Shown here: piece by piece, positions 33,477 through 42,606 of the stretch | Position numbering within the stretch: the first letter of the stretch is position 1 | Layout: each line of letters opens with the position of its first letter | Source of the DNA: Fibrobacter sp. UWB15 | GTDB taxonomy: Bacteria > Fibrobacterota > Fibrobacteria > Fibrobacterales > Fibrobacteraceae | Direction of reading: 5' to 3' | DNA: 64,000 nt | Assembly (NCBI RefSeq): GCF_900177705.1 | Contig: NZ_FXBA01000002.1 | Span: 292,510 to 356,509 of the forward strand | The notes under the pieces: generated by a model | What the model was told of the DNA's origin: nothing | The model's input: the letters and a program-made list of their open reading frames with translations, nothing else | The model's database searches: none | Made by a program: the position numbers and the translations under genes

Positions 33477-35615
33477 TTAATGTACGATTATGAACTTACC
33501 CTTCTTGACCTTGGAGCCGCTTTTTACCACATAGTAGTAGACTCCCGGAGCGACGACACCGGACTTATCCATGCCATCCCATTCAACCTTTCCTCCCAAC
33601 ACATCTTTGTTGCGGAAAGACTTTATCAAGGCGCCACCACGGTTGTAGATTGCGACCGTCGAATTGTCGGCAATGCCATCGATGGTGAACAGTGCATGAA
33701 GCCCAGGCCTGAAGGGAACTGGGTATGCATAGACATCGATCTTGGCGGAGTCAGTCATATTCTTGCGGGCGTCTCGGAGGTCGTTGCGGACGTAAAAGCT
33801 CACGCCATTATCATGTGCAAACCAGGCGACACCAAACACCGGATCAATAGCAACATCGGCAACATTGTTATCAAGCAAGCCGTCTTTCGTGGTAAAGTGT
33901 TCAACCTGCAAAACATCCGGATCACCCTTCTTCGGCGTCAAACGGAACACGCCCTGGTTAGACGTTCCCACCCACAAATTTCCGCGAACGTCCATGTCAA
34001 TAGAAGTAAATTCTGCGCCGAGCATGCCATTTGTAGAAGAAGGAATCAACAATGAATCTTCTTCGGCATCAAGGTAAGCGATATTCGACATTGACACGAC
34101 CCACAGACGGTTATTCAGAGAATCGTAAACCATGTCGATAGGAGACGGCTTGATTCCGCTATAAGTCTTGACAGTCGGATTCACCAATTCGCCGCCATTG
34201 GCCTTGGGTGCAGGGAACTTGATCAGGTCCAGCCCACCCTCGCTAGCAAGAACGTTTCCGTCTCTGCTAGCAACATAAATAAGCCAATTACCGTCGTCAT
34301 CCAATTTCGAATACATGACGCCCGGCACCCACTGTTTACCCACTTGGTTGGCACAGTGGATTTCGCCGTCTTTGGTAATGTAGACGACGCCGTAGCCGTT
34401 CTTCGAAGCATTTGTCGTCAAGAAACCGGAATTATCGGGAGCGGGAGTTGACCCGACAGAAACCACGTAATTTTCCAGATAGTTTTCAAAGCAATAGCCA
34501 TCTGTAGCGCGGAAATAGTATTCGATTTCCGGGCCCCAATGAGAAAGCACCAAATAGACAAAGCCCCAAATATGATAGAACACTCGTTCATCGGGCAAAA
34601 TGGACAAAGTCTTCATTCTAATCTGGCGGGCATTGAAGTCGTTACCCAAGGTTCCGTAAAGGTATTGAGGCTTACCCCATCCGTTAATGTTGCCATGGCT
34701 CAATTTGCCATCCACCGTTGCCGCAAGAACGCCGCCGACAGGTGTCGCACGCAATTCGTACACTTCGCCAGGAGTATCCCCTTCAACTTCGGTCAGATCT
34801 AGAATTTTTTTGTCCGCCTTCTTGCGGAAGAAAATATATTCAGAGCCAACCAAGTAAGTACCTTCCTTGGATTCGATTTGCCACCTGACCTTGCGTGACC
34901 CATCTTCATGGAACAGAATGGGGTCCGTCAAAGTTTCCGAATCCACTACAATTGGGGCAAGAGGTGTTTCAAACCCCTCCACCGAAACGCCAGACGGCAG
35001 GAGAGACCATAAGGTGGGATCGCTCAAGCGTTTATCAGTGGGCACGTTCGCCCAATCCATCTTGCGCGCATAAACGCCTTCGTTGAACCGAACATAGAGG
35101 GAATCCCCATGTGCAGCAATTTCGCGAACCGGCGTTATGGAAAGGGCTCTGGAGCCGACTCGATCAATTGTCAATATGGACAAGTTCCTTGACAAATCAA
35201 AGAACGCGATACGATCTTCAAAGGCAATCACCAATATGTTTCCAACGGCCACAGCGCCATGGGGTATTGTACGGACGCCATTTTTTACATAGGAACGGCT
35301 GAGAACGGTCCAAGGTTGATCGTTCAGCTGAAATTTTGCCACCAAGCCAAATTCAGAGATTGCATAAGTTCCTTGTTCCGTAGTGACCACCGCATTAAAG
35401 CGGGATGTTTCCAGCCCATTTTCGGAATGGAATATAGCCTCTTCGAGAGGCGTTCGGTAACGGATGCCACCATCGGTAGCAAGAATCACACCGAATTCAC
35501 CAAAAGGGGCTGCATCACGAATAGGAAACGGATCCGAGAACGCCCCCCATTTATCGGCAGCGCCTACATAAGCTGCCAACAGCAGCAAGCAAGAAACAAG
35601 AAATTTAAACTTCAC
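33477..35615 (-). CDS. Secreted beta-propeller protein with FlgD-like C-terminal domain
   Basis: A 712-residue exported protein. After the signal (1-19) come propeller blades of the two-component-regulator type (for example RGNLWVGTSNQGVFRL and DPVFGVAWFAHDNGVSFY). The end has a FlgD-like/sorting fold (VYAYPVPFRPG, AIYNRGGALIKSF, APGVYYYVVKSGSKVKKGK). The order resembles PorZ, a surface component of type IX secretion, but only in outline. The start is GTG at 35615, nine bases after the sigma gene stop, with the ribosome site GGGGG overlapping the start codon, so coupled translation is likely. Confidence 0.75.
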   Translation of the reverse strand: MKFKFLVSCLLLLAAYVGAADKWGAFSDPFPIRDAAPFGEFGVILATDGGIRYRTPLEEAIFHSENGLETSRFNAVVTTEQGTYAISEFGLVAKFQLNDQPWTVLSRSYVKNGVRTIPHGAVAVGNILVIAFEDRIAFFDLSRNLSILTIDRVGSRALSITPVREIAAHGDSLYVRFNEGVYARKMDWANVPTDKRLSDPTLWSLLPSGVSVEGFETPLAPIVVDSETLTDPILFHEDGSRKVRWQIESKEGTYLVGSEYIFFRKKADKKILDLTEVEGDTPGEVYELRATPVGGVLAATVDGKLSHGNINGWGKPQYLYGTLGNDFNARQIRMKTLSILPDERVFYHIWGFVYLVLSHWGPEIEYYFRATDGYCFENYLENYVVSVGSTPAPDNSGFLTTNASKNGYGVVYITKDGEIHCANQVGKQWVPGVMYSKLDDDGNWLIYVASRDGNVLASEGGLDLIKFPAPKANGGELVNPTVKTYSGIKPSPIDMVYDSLNNRLWVVSMSNIAYLDAEEDSLLIPSSTNGMLGAEFTSIDMDVRGNLWVGTSNQGVFRLTPKKGDPDVLQVEHFTTKDGLLDNNVADVAIDPVFGVAWFAHDNGVSFYVRNDLRDARKNMTDSAKIDVYAYPVPFRPGLHALFTIDGIADNSTVAIYNRGGALIKSFRNKDVLGGKVEWDGMDKSGVVAPGVYYYVVKSGSKVKKGKFIIVH

Positions 35616-35624
35616 CCCCTAAAA

Positions 35625-36245
35625 TTACGAAAATTCACTTGCCCGCGTTAGCAAATCATCCAATTTCAAGCAAGAACTTTCACTATTTTTAAACTTTGAT
35701 ATATAAATATCTTTCTTTTTACGCATCTTTCTCAAGGCAACCTTTTTTCTGCTTAGAAATGTTCCTCGGTTGACGCCACAATAAAGACAGGCATCCGCAA
35801 CACGGATTTCCCCGACACAATGAATTTCCACAGCCATCCGCTCGGCAGCCGTCAGGTCTTCCATCAAGTAGTCCAACTCACGGCGGACAAAGAGCCACTT
35901 TCGCCGTTCACGCAATTCCTGTACGGCGTCCTTTTTATCGGTGACATCGTAAGGCACATATACATCTGACAACTGAGAAAAGGGGATTACGGGCAACATT
36001 CTCCGATTCATATCGAAAAATGTGTTATGGACAACCGTCCGTAACCAGGGATATATCGGCTTTTTAAGGTCCAACGTGCCTGCAGACCGGCATAATCGGA
36101 GCGCAACCTCTTGAAAAAGGTCTTTCGCGTTATCATCATCGTTACTCTGGGTCTGACAGAGTTTGTAAATTTGTGAGGCATTCTTGCGCCACACTTTTTC
36201 AACCCATTCGGGAGGTTCTTCTGTTAAAATTCTGGATTTAGCCAT
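35625..36245 (-). CDS. ECF-type RNA polymerase sigma factor
   Basis: A 206-residue sigma-70 family protein. Region 2 is visible in DLFQEVALRLCRS and YPWLRTVVHNTFFDMNRR, and region 4 in LTAAERMAVEIHCVGEIRVADACLYCGVNRG as a helix-turn-helix, with a basic end. No anti-sigma factor gene adjoins it; instead it leads an operon with a secreted propeller protein, a lipoprotein and cca. It may control secretion genes, as PorX/SigP do in Bacteroidetes, but that is only an analogy. Confidence 0.88.
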   Translation of the reverse strand: MAKSRILTEEPPEWVEKVWRKNASQIYKLCQTQSNDDDNAKDLFQEVALRLCRSAGTLDLKKPIYPWLRTVVHNTFFDMNRRMLPVIPFSQLSDVYVPYDVTDKKDAVQELRERRKWLFVRRELDYLMEDLTAAERMAVEIHCVGEIRVADACLYCGVNRGTFLSRKKVALRKMRKKKDIYISKFKNSESSCLKLDDLLTRASEFS

Positions 36246-36292
36246 AAGCCTATCGGAATTTTGACAGCGAACTTTCAGTTGCGATAAAATTT

Positions 36293-38215
36293 ATGAAAAT
36301 AAAAGCGAAAAAACGGATTTTCGAAAATTTTGCAAATAGTTGTTTGCAGCTATCAACAGCTTTTTTTAGTTTGGCTTCATTTTTGGTAATTTATCCACAA
36401 TCTGTTAACGCACAGGAGTTCAATATGAACTCCATGCCGCCCCCGGAAATGCAGATGCAGTACAGCGCGGGCGCCTTGAAAGACAGTGGAAAACTGACCG
36501 TATGGGTAACCATTCCCGAAAAGTGGCACGTGAACGCGAACGAAGTCACCGACGAATTCTTGAAGCCCTCTTCGATCGAAGTGAAGGCCGAGGGAATTGA
36601 ATTCGGCGATGTGGTGTGGCCCAAGCCGATTAAAGAATATAACGAGGCGCTGGAACTCGAGATTCTGACCTTCCGCGGAGAATTCAAGATTGAAATCCCG
36701 GTGAAGGCAGTCGCCGACAAGTACGATAGCCTTGGAACCGAGGCGACCTTCCATTACCAGGCTTGCGACAATTCCATTTGCCTGGCACCTGCGAGCAAGA
36801 CGATTTCGCTCAGCGAAAATGCGGCTGGCGCAAAATCCAGCAACGTGAATAGCAGCGCAAAAAAAAACGATTCCGAAAATGAAGTAGCCGCTAATAAGCG
36901 CGGCAACGAAAACTTGGAAGCAAGCGCCACGGAAGCAGCGGAGAACAGCGCCGCTTCGGCCGGAATTATCGCGCTCTTGTTTTTTGCATTCCTCGGCGGA
37001 ATCATTCTGAACTTGATGCCGTGCGTGCTGCCGGTGCTTTCGCTCAAGCTCTTTAGCCTGATTAAGCAGGCAGGCGAAAGTCGCGGACGGCTCCTCGCTT
37101 TGGGAGGAGCCACAACGGCGGGCATTCTGGCAAGTTTCTGGGTGCTCGCCGCCGTTGTCGCCGCCGTCAAAGCCGGCGGCGGGTCCGCGGGCTGGGGCAT
37201 GCAATTCCAGAGTGCCGGATTCATCGCCTTCATGGTCGTGATTCTGACGGCGTTTGCCATGAGTTTCTTTGGCGTATTCGAAGTGTGGCTCCCGTGGGGT
37301 GCCACCACCAAGATGGACGAAGCCGGTCATAAGGCGGGCTTTGCTGGAGCCTTCTTTACCGGCGCGCTCCTCGTTCTCTTAAGTACGCCATGTTCGGCGC
37401 CCTTCCTCGGCACCGCCATGGGATTCGCCTTCACCGCCAGCACCCCGGTGCTGTTCCTTTTCTTTACGGCGGCGGGTCTCGGGCTCGCCCTCCCCTACAT
37501 ACTCGTGAGCGCCTTCCCGAAAATCCTCAAGGTCTTCCCGAAACCGGGAGCGTGGATGGTTCGCCTGCAAAAGGTGATGGGCGTATTGCTCCTCGCGACC
37601 GTCGCATGGCTCCTTTGGCTTGTGAACGAACAGGCGGGAATGGCAGGCGTCGGGATGTTCGCCGTTGTCGTAACAGCAAGCATCGGAGGAAGCTTTATTG
37701 TCGGGAAATTCGCGCCGCCGGGAGCCGCCTTTAAACGCGAACTCATAACCCTCGGAGGAAGCATCGTTGTTATTGCGGCCGTCTGGTTTGCAGTCATCGC
37801 CCCGCAATACGATGCAGCCGCTACGGAACACTTTAACGCCCGTATGCAGGAGCAGATGACAGCCGACGGCTGGTACCGTTACAGCCCCGCCCTCATCGAA
37901 GAATTCGCGAAAGCAAACCGCACGGTATTCATCGATGCGACCGCCGACTGGTGCCTCACTTGCAAGACGAACGAAGCCGCAATCCTCAACCGTGACGAAT
38001 TCCGCCACGCCATGGACAGCTTGAATGTGGCGCTGGTAAAAGCCGACTGGACCCGCGAAACACCCGAAGTGAACGCATTACTACGCAGCATGGGAAAGTC
38101 GGGCGTGCCCGCCTACGCGATTTACCCCGCAGGCGACGCCTCAAAACAAATCGTGCTGCCGGAATTGCTCACGACAGCAGCGATTGTAGAGAATATTGTA
38201 GGACGTAGGAAGTAG
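36293..38215 (+). CDS. dsbD: Thiol:disulfide interchange protein DsbD
   Basis: A 640-residue inner-membrane reductant conductor carrying electrons from thioredoxin to periplasmic thiols. The three parts are an N-terminal periplasmic domain with a C-x4-C pair (QACDNSICL), a membrane domain with LMPCVLPVLSLK and STPCSAPFLG (the two redox cysteines among eight helices), and a C-terminal thioredoxin domain with DWCLTC. The start at 36293 includes the signal peptide; an internal ATG at 36425 has a better ribosome site (AGGAG) but would omit it. The many disulfide-rich lipoproteins of this window are plausible clients. Confidence 0.95.
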   Translation: MKIKAKKRIFENFANSCLQLSTAFFSLASFLVIYPQSVNAQEFNMNSMPPPEMQMQYSAGALKDSGKLTVWVTIPEKWHVNANEVTDEFLKPSSIEVKAEGIEFGDVVWPKPIKEYNEALELEILTFRGEFKIEIPVKAVADKYDSLGTEATFHYQACDNSICLAPASKTISLSENAAGAKSSNVNSSAKKNDSENEVAANKRGNENLEASATEAAENSAASAGIIALLFFAFLGGIILNLMPCVLPVLSLKLFSLIKQAGESRGRLLALGGATTAGILASFWVLAAVVAAVKAGGGSAGWGMQFQSAGFIAFMVVILTAFAMSFFGVFEVWLPWGATTKMDEAGHKAGFAGAFFTGALLVLLSTPCSAPFLGTAMGFAFTASTPVLFLFFTAAGLGLALPYILVSAFPKILKVFPKPGAWMVRLQKVMGVLLLATVAWLLWLVNEQAGMAGVGMFAVVVTASIGGSFIVGKFAPPGAAFKRELITLGGSIVVIAAVWFAVIAPQYDAAATEHFNARMQEQMTADGWYRYSPALIEEFAKANRTVFIDATADWCLTCKTNEAAILNRDEFRHAMDSLNVALVKADWTRETPEVNALLRSMGKSGVPAYAIYPAGDASKQIVLPELLTTAAIVENIVGRRK

Positions 38216-38275
38216 GAAGTTAGAAGAATTTTTCTGCAACAGACTTCCTACTGTTTACCGTCTACTGTCTACTAT
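38205..38275. repeat. Hairpin made of near-tandem GTAGGAAG and GTAGACAG words
   Basis: GTAGGAAGTAGGAAGTTAG reads across the loop GAATTTTTCTG and returns as ACTTCCTAC, then CTACTGTCTAC. The left arm includes the last codons of dsbD. It lies between convergent dsbD and the glycogen synthase gene and may stop transcription from both sides. The words AGACGGTAA and GTAGACAGT recur in inverse orientation at 39508-39541. Confidence 0.6.
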
Positions 38276-38276
38276 T

Positions 38277-39506
38277 CTATCTCTTGCCTTCTTTTTTATA
38301 GCGGTCAATGCATTCCTGGTAGAAGTCGTATGTCTGCTTGGCAATGGACTTCCAGCTGAATACGTCAATGGCGCGCTTGCGGCTGACTTCGCCCATTTTT
38401 TTTGCAAGTTCCGGATTTTCAAGAATCTTGTTGAGTTTGTTTGCAAAGTCTGTCTGGAACGCCTTCGGGTCAGCCGGTTCAAAATCCGTTTCGGATACAT
38501 GTTTCAACGGAACCAGGAATCCGGTTTCGCCGTCCACGATGATTTCGGGAATTCCACCCACTGCAGAACCCACCACCGGAGTGCCGCAGCTCATGGCTTC
38601 AAGGTTGATGATACCGAACGGTTCATAGAGCGAAGGCGTTGCAAACACAGTCGCATGGCTGTAAAGCACGCGGAGTTCTTCGTGCGGAACGGCTTCCTGA
38701 ATCCAGACCACGCCGTCGCGGGTCTTCTGCACCTCTTCGATGAGAGCCTTGCATTCATCGGCAAGTTCGATGGTATCCGGAGCACCGGCGCAGAGCACCA
38801 CCTGGGCACTCTTGTCGATTTGCGGAATCGCCTGAATCAGCTGGCTGATGCCCTTCTGTCGCGTAATGCGGCCCACGAACAGCACATACGGACGCTTCGG
38901 ATCGACACCCCACTTGGTGAGGATGCTTTCGTCGAAAGTCGGAGCATAAAAGTCCGGATCGATACCGTTGTAAATCACCTTGATGCGGTCCTCGGGAACG
39001 CCGTAAAGTTTCATCACGTCGCGCTTCATACCCTGGCTCACGGCAATCACACCGTCGGCAGCCTCGTAAGCGGTGCGTTCAATCCAGCAGCTCATGGCGT
39101 AACCGCCGTCGCCCAACTGTTCGGCCTTCCACGGACGGTGCGGTTCGAGCGAGTGCGTCGTGAGAATTAGCGGGCACTGCAAAAGGCGGCTAGCGAGCAC
39201 GCCACCAAAATGACTGTACCATGTATGACAGTGAATGACGTCGATATTGTCGAGCGCAGCGGCCCACTGCAAATTAATGTCGAGCGGCTTGAAAATCTTC
39301 TGGAATCGGTCATCGTGCGGGTTCAAGCCCAGCTTGCGCGAAAATCCGATTGCACGGATATTGTCCTTGTCCTCGTCTTGCACGCCAAAGCAACGTGCTT
39401 CCACATGACAAAGCTTTGCAAGCTCTTGGGTAAGAAACTTAACATGGATACCTGCGCCGCCATAAATTTCCGGCGGGAATTCATTAGTCAAAATTGCAGC
39501 GTTCAT
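38277..39506 (-). CDS. glgA: Glycogen synthase, GT4-type
   Basis: A 409-residue GT-B glycosyltransferase of the family-4 type of glycogen synthase (the short actinobacterial-like class). It begins AAILTNEFPPEIYGGAGIHV, has HCHTWYSHFGG and THSLEPHRPWK, and ends in the E-x7-E sugar-nucleotide site (EPFGIINLEAMSCGTPVVGS). It probably elongates alpha-1,4-glucan or makes maltose phosphate from ADP- or UDP-glucose; Fibrobacter stores glycogen. It stands alone without glgB, glgC or glgP. Confidence 0.92.
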   Translation of the reverse strand: MNAAILTNEFPPEIYGGAGIHVKFLTQELAKLCHVEARCFGVQDEDKDNIRAIGFSRKLGLNPHDDRFQKIFKPLDINLQWAAALDNIDVIHCHTWYSHFGGVLASRLLQCPLILTTHSLEPHRPWKAEQLGDGGYAMSCWIERTAYEAADGVIAVSQGMKRDVMKLYGVPEDRIKVIYNGIDPDFYAPTFDESILTKWGVDPKRPYVLFVGRITRQKGISQLIQAIPQIDKSAQVVLCAGAPDTIELADECKALIEEVQKTRDGVVWIQEAVPHEELRVLYSHATVFATPSLYEPFGIINLEAMSCGTPVVGSAVGGIPEIIVDGETGFLVPLKHVSETDFEPADPKAFQTDFANKLNKILENPELAKKMGEVSRKRAIDVFSWKSIAKQTYDFYQECIDRYKKEGKR

Positions 39507-39573
39507 AATCTATTAGACGGTAAGATGTTAGAAGTAGACAGTTGATTAGTAGTTAGTTTTCTTCAATAATTAT

Positions 39574-39606
39574 AAAAAAAAAGAACCCTTGCGGATTCTT
39601 TTTTTA
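39574..39606 (-). terminator. Terminator after the small peptide gene
   Basis: Imperfect stem AAAAAAAGAA-c-CC, loop TTGC, GG-a-TTCTTTTTTT. The flanking A and T runs give possible function on both strands. It follows the small peptide gene by 17 bases. Confidence 0.6.
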
Positions 39607-39622
39607 CGAAAAACATTTGATA

Positions 39623-39772
39623 TTACAAATCTACTGGCGTATCTGTTTCGTTATCGTCTATATCAGAGCAATCGGTACCATCTCCGTCACCTCCACATAG
39701 AAGATTCACAGAATGTAAAACGCAAATAACTTGCATTTTGGGATTTTCATACACTTTCTTTTTTTGATTCAT
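39623..39772 (-). CDS. Small cysteine-containing peptide, 49 residues
   Basis: An ORF of 49 codons beginning MNQKKKVYENPKMQVICVLH and then LLCGGDGDGTDCSD, ending in an acidic tail. The start (K-rich, YENPKMQV) and the middle CGG with Gly and Asp resemble short peptides of Bacteroidetes that read (Y/K)xxPxxxVxxL..LCxGSG, whose role is unknown to me. It begins 12 bases after the stop of the large InlB-repeat protein gene and is followed by a terminator. No classical ribosome site is visible. It is probably real because it is conserved in type and positioned as the last gene of a unit. Confidence 0.55.
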   Translation of the reverse strand: MNQKKKVYENPKMQVICVLHSVNLLCGGDGDGTDCSDIDDNETDTPVDL

Positions 39773-39784
39773 AATTAGACCACT

Positions 39785-42373
39785 TTACTTAACTAAGACC
39801 TTGTTTCCGTTATGGAAGTAAATACCCTTGGTAAAAGGCTTACCCTTCAACAGTTTGCCATTCAAGTCAAACCAGCGATCCATTTTCATTTCACCAGTTA
39901 CAGTGTTGAATTTGCCTATCGCCATAGGCTGATCCGATTCATTCACGATTTCAACGCCAATTTCATCTGGCAAATCAGAAATATTTGAACGTAGTGCCGA
40001 AGCGGCAGCTTCACCCTTCATGACAGGACGGCCCGCCATTACAGCTTCATTATATATCAAATATGCACGCATCGGGCTCAAGGTCGACCCGCTCTTTAAC
40101 TTCTGGAACTTTCCCGACACGCCATCACTTTCTTGGTTCGAAGGAATAAATCCATACACACGCCCTTGTTCACCATCACCCTCAACCCACTTTCTCAAAG
40201 AGTACGCACTTCTAAACTGCCAATTTCCAAATTCCACATATGACTCATCCGTCTTAATAGAAACGGTTTCACCCGCAGGCAAATCGATAGAGAGTTTTTC
40301 CCTGAGTGGTACATACACATAGGGCACATTAGCTTGCAATACTGTACTTACAAACATCAGCTTAACCACTGCTCCGCTACCCGAATTACTAACACCCGCA
40401 AATTTACAGAATATACCGCCTGCCACATAGGCAGCATCCACTGTAAACGGAAGCGTTATCGTCGTAGATGAATGACGTTTGAAATTACGCGTCATTTCAA
40501 CTGAATTCACTTCGATTGCTTGAGGTACATTCGTTGCAACCTTTGAATTGCCGTCAATGATTGCGAGGGAATGGTCCAGCGTTATCTGGATTGCGCCATA
40601 ATCTTCAACGAATTCCGCCTCAACCGCGGCCTCGTTTTCGGCGACTTTCAGAGTATACACGCCTTCTTTTGGTTCAATCACTTCGCCGTTATAGGTCAAG
40701 GCGCCACGCACGGCATAGCCGGCCTTCGCACGAATGTCGATTGTCGAAGCCTTGGCGTAAGTTCCGTCTTCGGCAATATCGCCAGAAATGACTTCCATTT
40801 GTTCGGGCAGAATCACCTTGACGCGGTTATATTGCCACAAGGCCTTGATAGTCATGTCATTTGCGGGCATTGTCGCCGGAATTTCAACATCCCAACCAAG
40901 GAACGTGTATTCATTTCTTGTCGGATTTTTCGGTGTAGCAACCACCGAACCCTCTATACCGGAAATACTAGCAATGTTCGAGCCGCCATCCGTATCGAAC
41001 GTGATTGTATATAATTTATTCCAAACGGCTTTCAAGGTTGTCGTCCCACGGGAAATCTTCGTGGGAACCGACGGATTCCATCCGGCAAAGGCATAACCTT
41101 CCTTAGTCGGATTTACCGGAGCGGTAACCGGATCACCGACTTTCCCCTCAATTGTATCCACAGCGGAGCCCCCGTCCGAATCAAAGACAATTTTAGACTT
41201 GCTCACAATTATGGGGCGATTCATAGATATGGTTCTTGCCATGCAATTGGAAGTTTCCGAAATGGAGACACGGTCAATCACGTAAGACCCCGCTTCAAGC
41301 CTTATTACAGTCCCTTCACCAAATGATTTTCCATTATTCAAATAAAAAGTGGAATTGTTCAAACCAATGGCACAGTTATCATCCATAGTCGCGCCGATAG
41401 CATCGCCACCATAGAACCCCGATGTCGAGCCCAGCTGGTTCTTTACGGTGAGCGTATAATTATAGTTCAAGCTATTTGCCGGCATCTTGTGAATTTCAAC
41501 TTTGAACGTATCAGAGTGAAAATCCGCCTTTAGACGGGTCGAGCTTTCCAAATCGTAATAGACACGATACGTTCCCGCATCCCTAGCTGAAGGCGCACCA
41601 ACGCAATTGGCGCTGTTGCCAACCAAACAATGTCTTCCGCGCAAGACCTCTTCTGAATTGTAGGTACCAACCTTCAAAAGGTTCTGAGCCCACCCTGTAT
41701 AAGTCAGATACTTTTCGCTAGCCGGATTTGTCGCATTGTACAGCACGGGAGCCGTGGTAAAAGAAACTGTCGGCACGACAGACCTATTCACATGCAGATA
41801 AACCTTCGGTGGAGACGAGTTGGTCGACCACGCGTTCAGATTGATACTGCTTACCAGTTCATACCCCCATACCGACTTGCTTGCAGAAACAATTATGGCG
41901 GTCAGCGCCTTTCCGTCAATGCGATCTCTCGTATAATAGATATGGAGATGGTGGTCCTTATGTTTGTTATTGCTGATATCGACATTTTGAACAATGCTAT
42001 TTTCGTTCGCAATAACCATCTTGGTATACCTGGCACCCAGTGTATCGAAACTGGAGGCCGGAGTGGTAGACGAACCCACATCACGAACGATAATATTCGT
42101 AATGGGGAGGCTGAATGTATCGTTACTTAGCTTTTTCACTGAATCAGTTTTAGTGTACCCCATATATACATAAGCGTCAATACCTGCATTTTCCTGCAAG
42201 TCTGCAGGTTCATTCCCTTTTTTCACGACAGTATAGGCACTCGGAAATTTTTTATACACGCTACTTCCGCCGATTCTCAATTCAAGATTGTTGATGAACT
42301 TTCCGGCCCACGACACCGAAGAAAGAAGCATGACGCAAAGCGCTATACCCAGGAATGTCAATCTATTTTTCAT
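39785..42373 (-). CDS. Large secreted InlB-repeat protein with C-terminal tail
   Basis: An 862-residue exported protein starting at MKNRLTF (42373), with ribosome site GAGGTG; longer frames upstream run through a repeat element and are not coding. After the signal come beta-rich regions and two Listeria-Bacteroides (InlB B) repeats: KIVFDSDGGSAVDTIEG..GYAFAGW and TITFDTDGGSNIASISG..YTFLGW. The C-terminus ends FTKGIYFHNGNKVLVK, a tail pattern seen in sorted surface proteins. No enzyme domain is recognised. A surface or adhesion role is likely. Confidence 0.75.
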   Translation of the reverse strand: MKNRLTFLGIALCVMLLSSVSWAGKFINNLELRIGGSSVYKKFPSAYTVVKKGNEPADLQENAGIDAYVYMGYTKTDSVKKLSNDTFSLPITNIIVRDVGSSTTPASSFDTLGARYTKMVIANENSIVQNVDISNNKHKDHHLHIYYTRDRIDGKALTAIIVSASKSVWGYELVSSINLNAWSTNSSPPKVYLHVNRSVVPTVSFTTAPVLYNATNPASEKYLTYTGWAQNLLKVGTYNSEEVLRGRHCLVGNSANCVGAPSARDAGTYRVYYDLESSTRLKADFHSDTFKVEIHKMPANSLNYNYTLTVKNQLGSTSGFYGGDAIGATMDDNCAIGLNNSTFYLNNGKSFGEGTVIRLEAGSYVIDRVSISETSNCMARTISMNRPIIVSKSKIVFDSDGGSAVDTIEGKVGDPVTAPVNPTKEGYAFAGWNPSVPTKISRGTTTLKAVWNKLYTITFDTDGGSNIASISGIEGSVVATPKNPTRNEYTFLGWDVEIPATMPANDMTIKALWQYNRVKVILPEQMEVISGDIAEDGTYAKASTIDIRAKAGYAVRGALTYNGEVIEPKEGVYTLKVAENEAAVEAEFVEDYGAIQITLDHSLAIIDGNSKVATNVPQAIEVNSVEMTRNFKRHSSTTITLPFTVDAAYVAGGIFCKFAGVSNSGSGAVVKLMFVSTVLQANVPYVYVPLREKLSIDLPAGETVSIKTDESYVEFGNWQFRSAYSLRKWVEGDGEQGRVYGFIPSNQESDGVSGKFQKLKSGSTLSPMRAYLIYNEAVMAGRPVMKGEAAASALRSNISDLPDEIGVEIVNESDQPMAIGKFNTVTGEMKMDRWFDLNGKLLKGKPFTKGIYFHNGNKVLVK

Positions 42374-42483
42374 TTTCACCTCATTACCAAAAGGCGCATA
42401 CCGCCTTTGAATTAGACGGGCCAAATATAACATTTTTGCAACGTTGTTATAACATTTTCTTACAAAAGTATTGTAAAAAAAAC

Positions 42484-42575
42484 CAAGCCGAGAGTCGCGG
42501 GCAAGCTTGTTTGCCCATAACCGAGGCGCAGTGTTTTGAATTGACAAAGTCAATAAAAAACACCCCGCCCATTCG
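42484..42575. repeat. Third copy of the AGCCGAGAG intergenic element
   Basis: AAGCCGAGAGTCG and ACCGAGGCGC bracket GCAAGCTTGTTTGC, followed by an imperfect hairpin around TTGACAAAGTCAA (about 42532-42568). It is the same layout as the two units at 12556-12731, upstream of the InlB-repeat protein and downstream of the hydrolase. Confidence 0.65.
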
Positions 42576-42606
42576 GACGGGATGTAAGGAGTGAGTGTGG
42601 AGTTTC

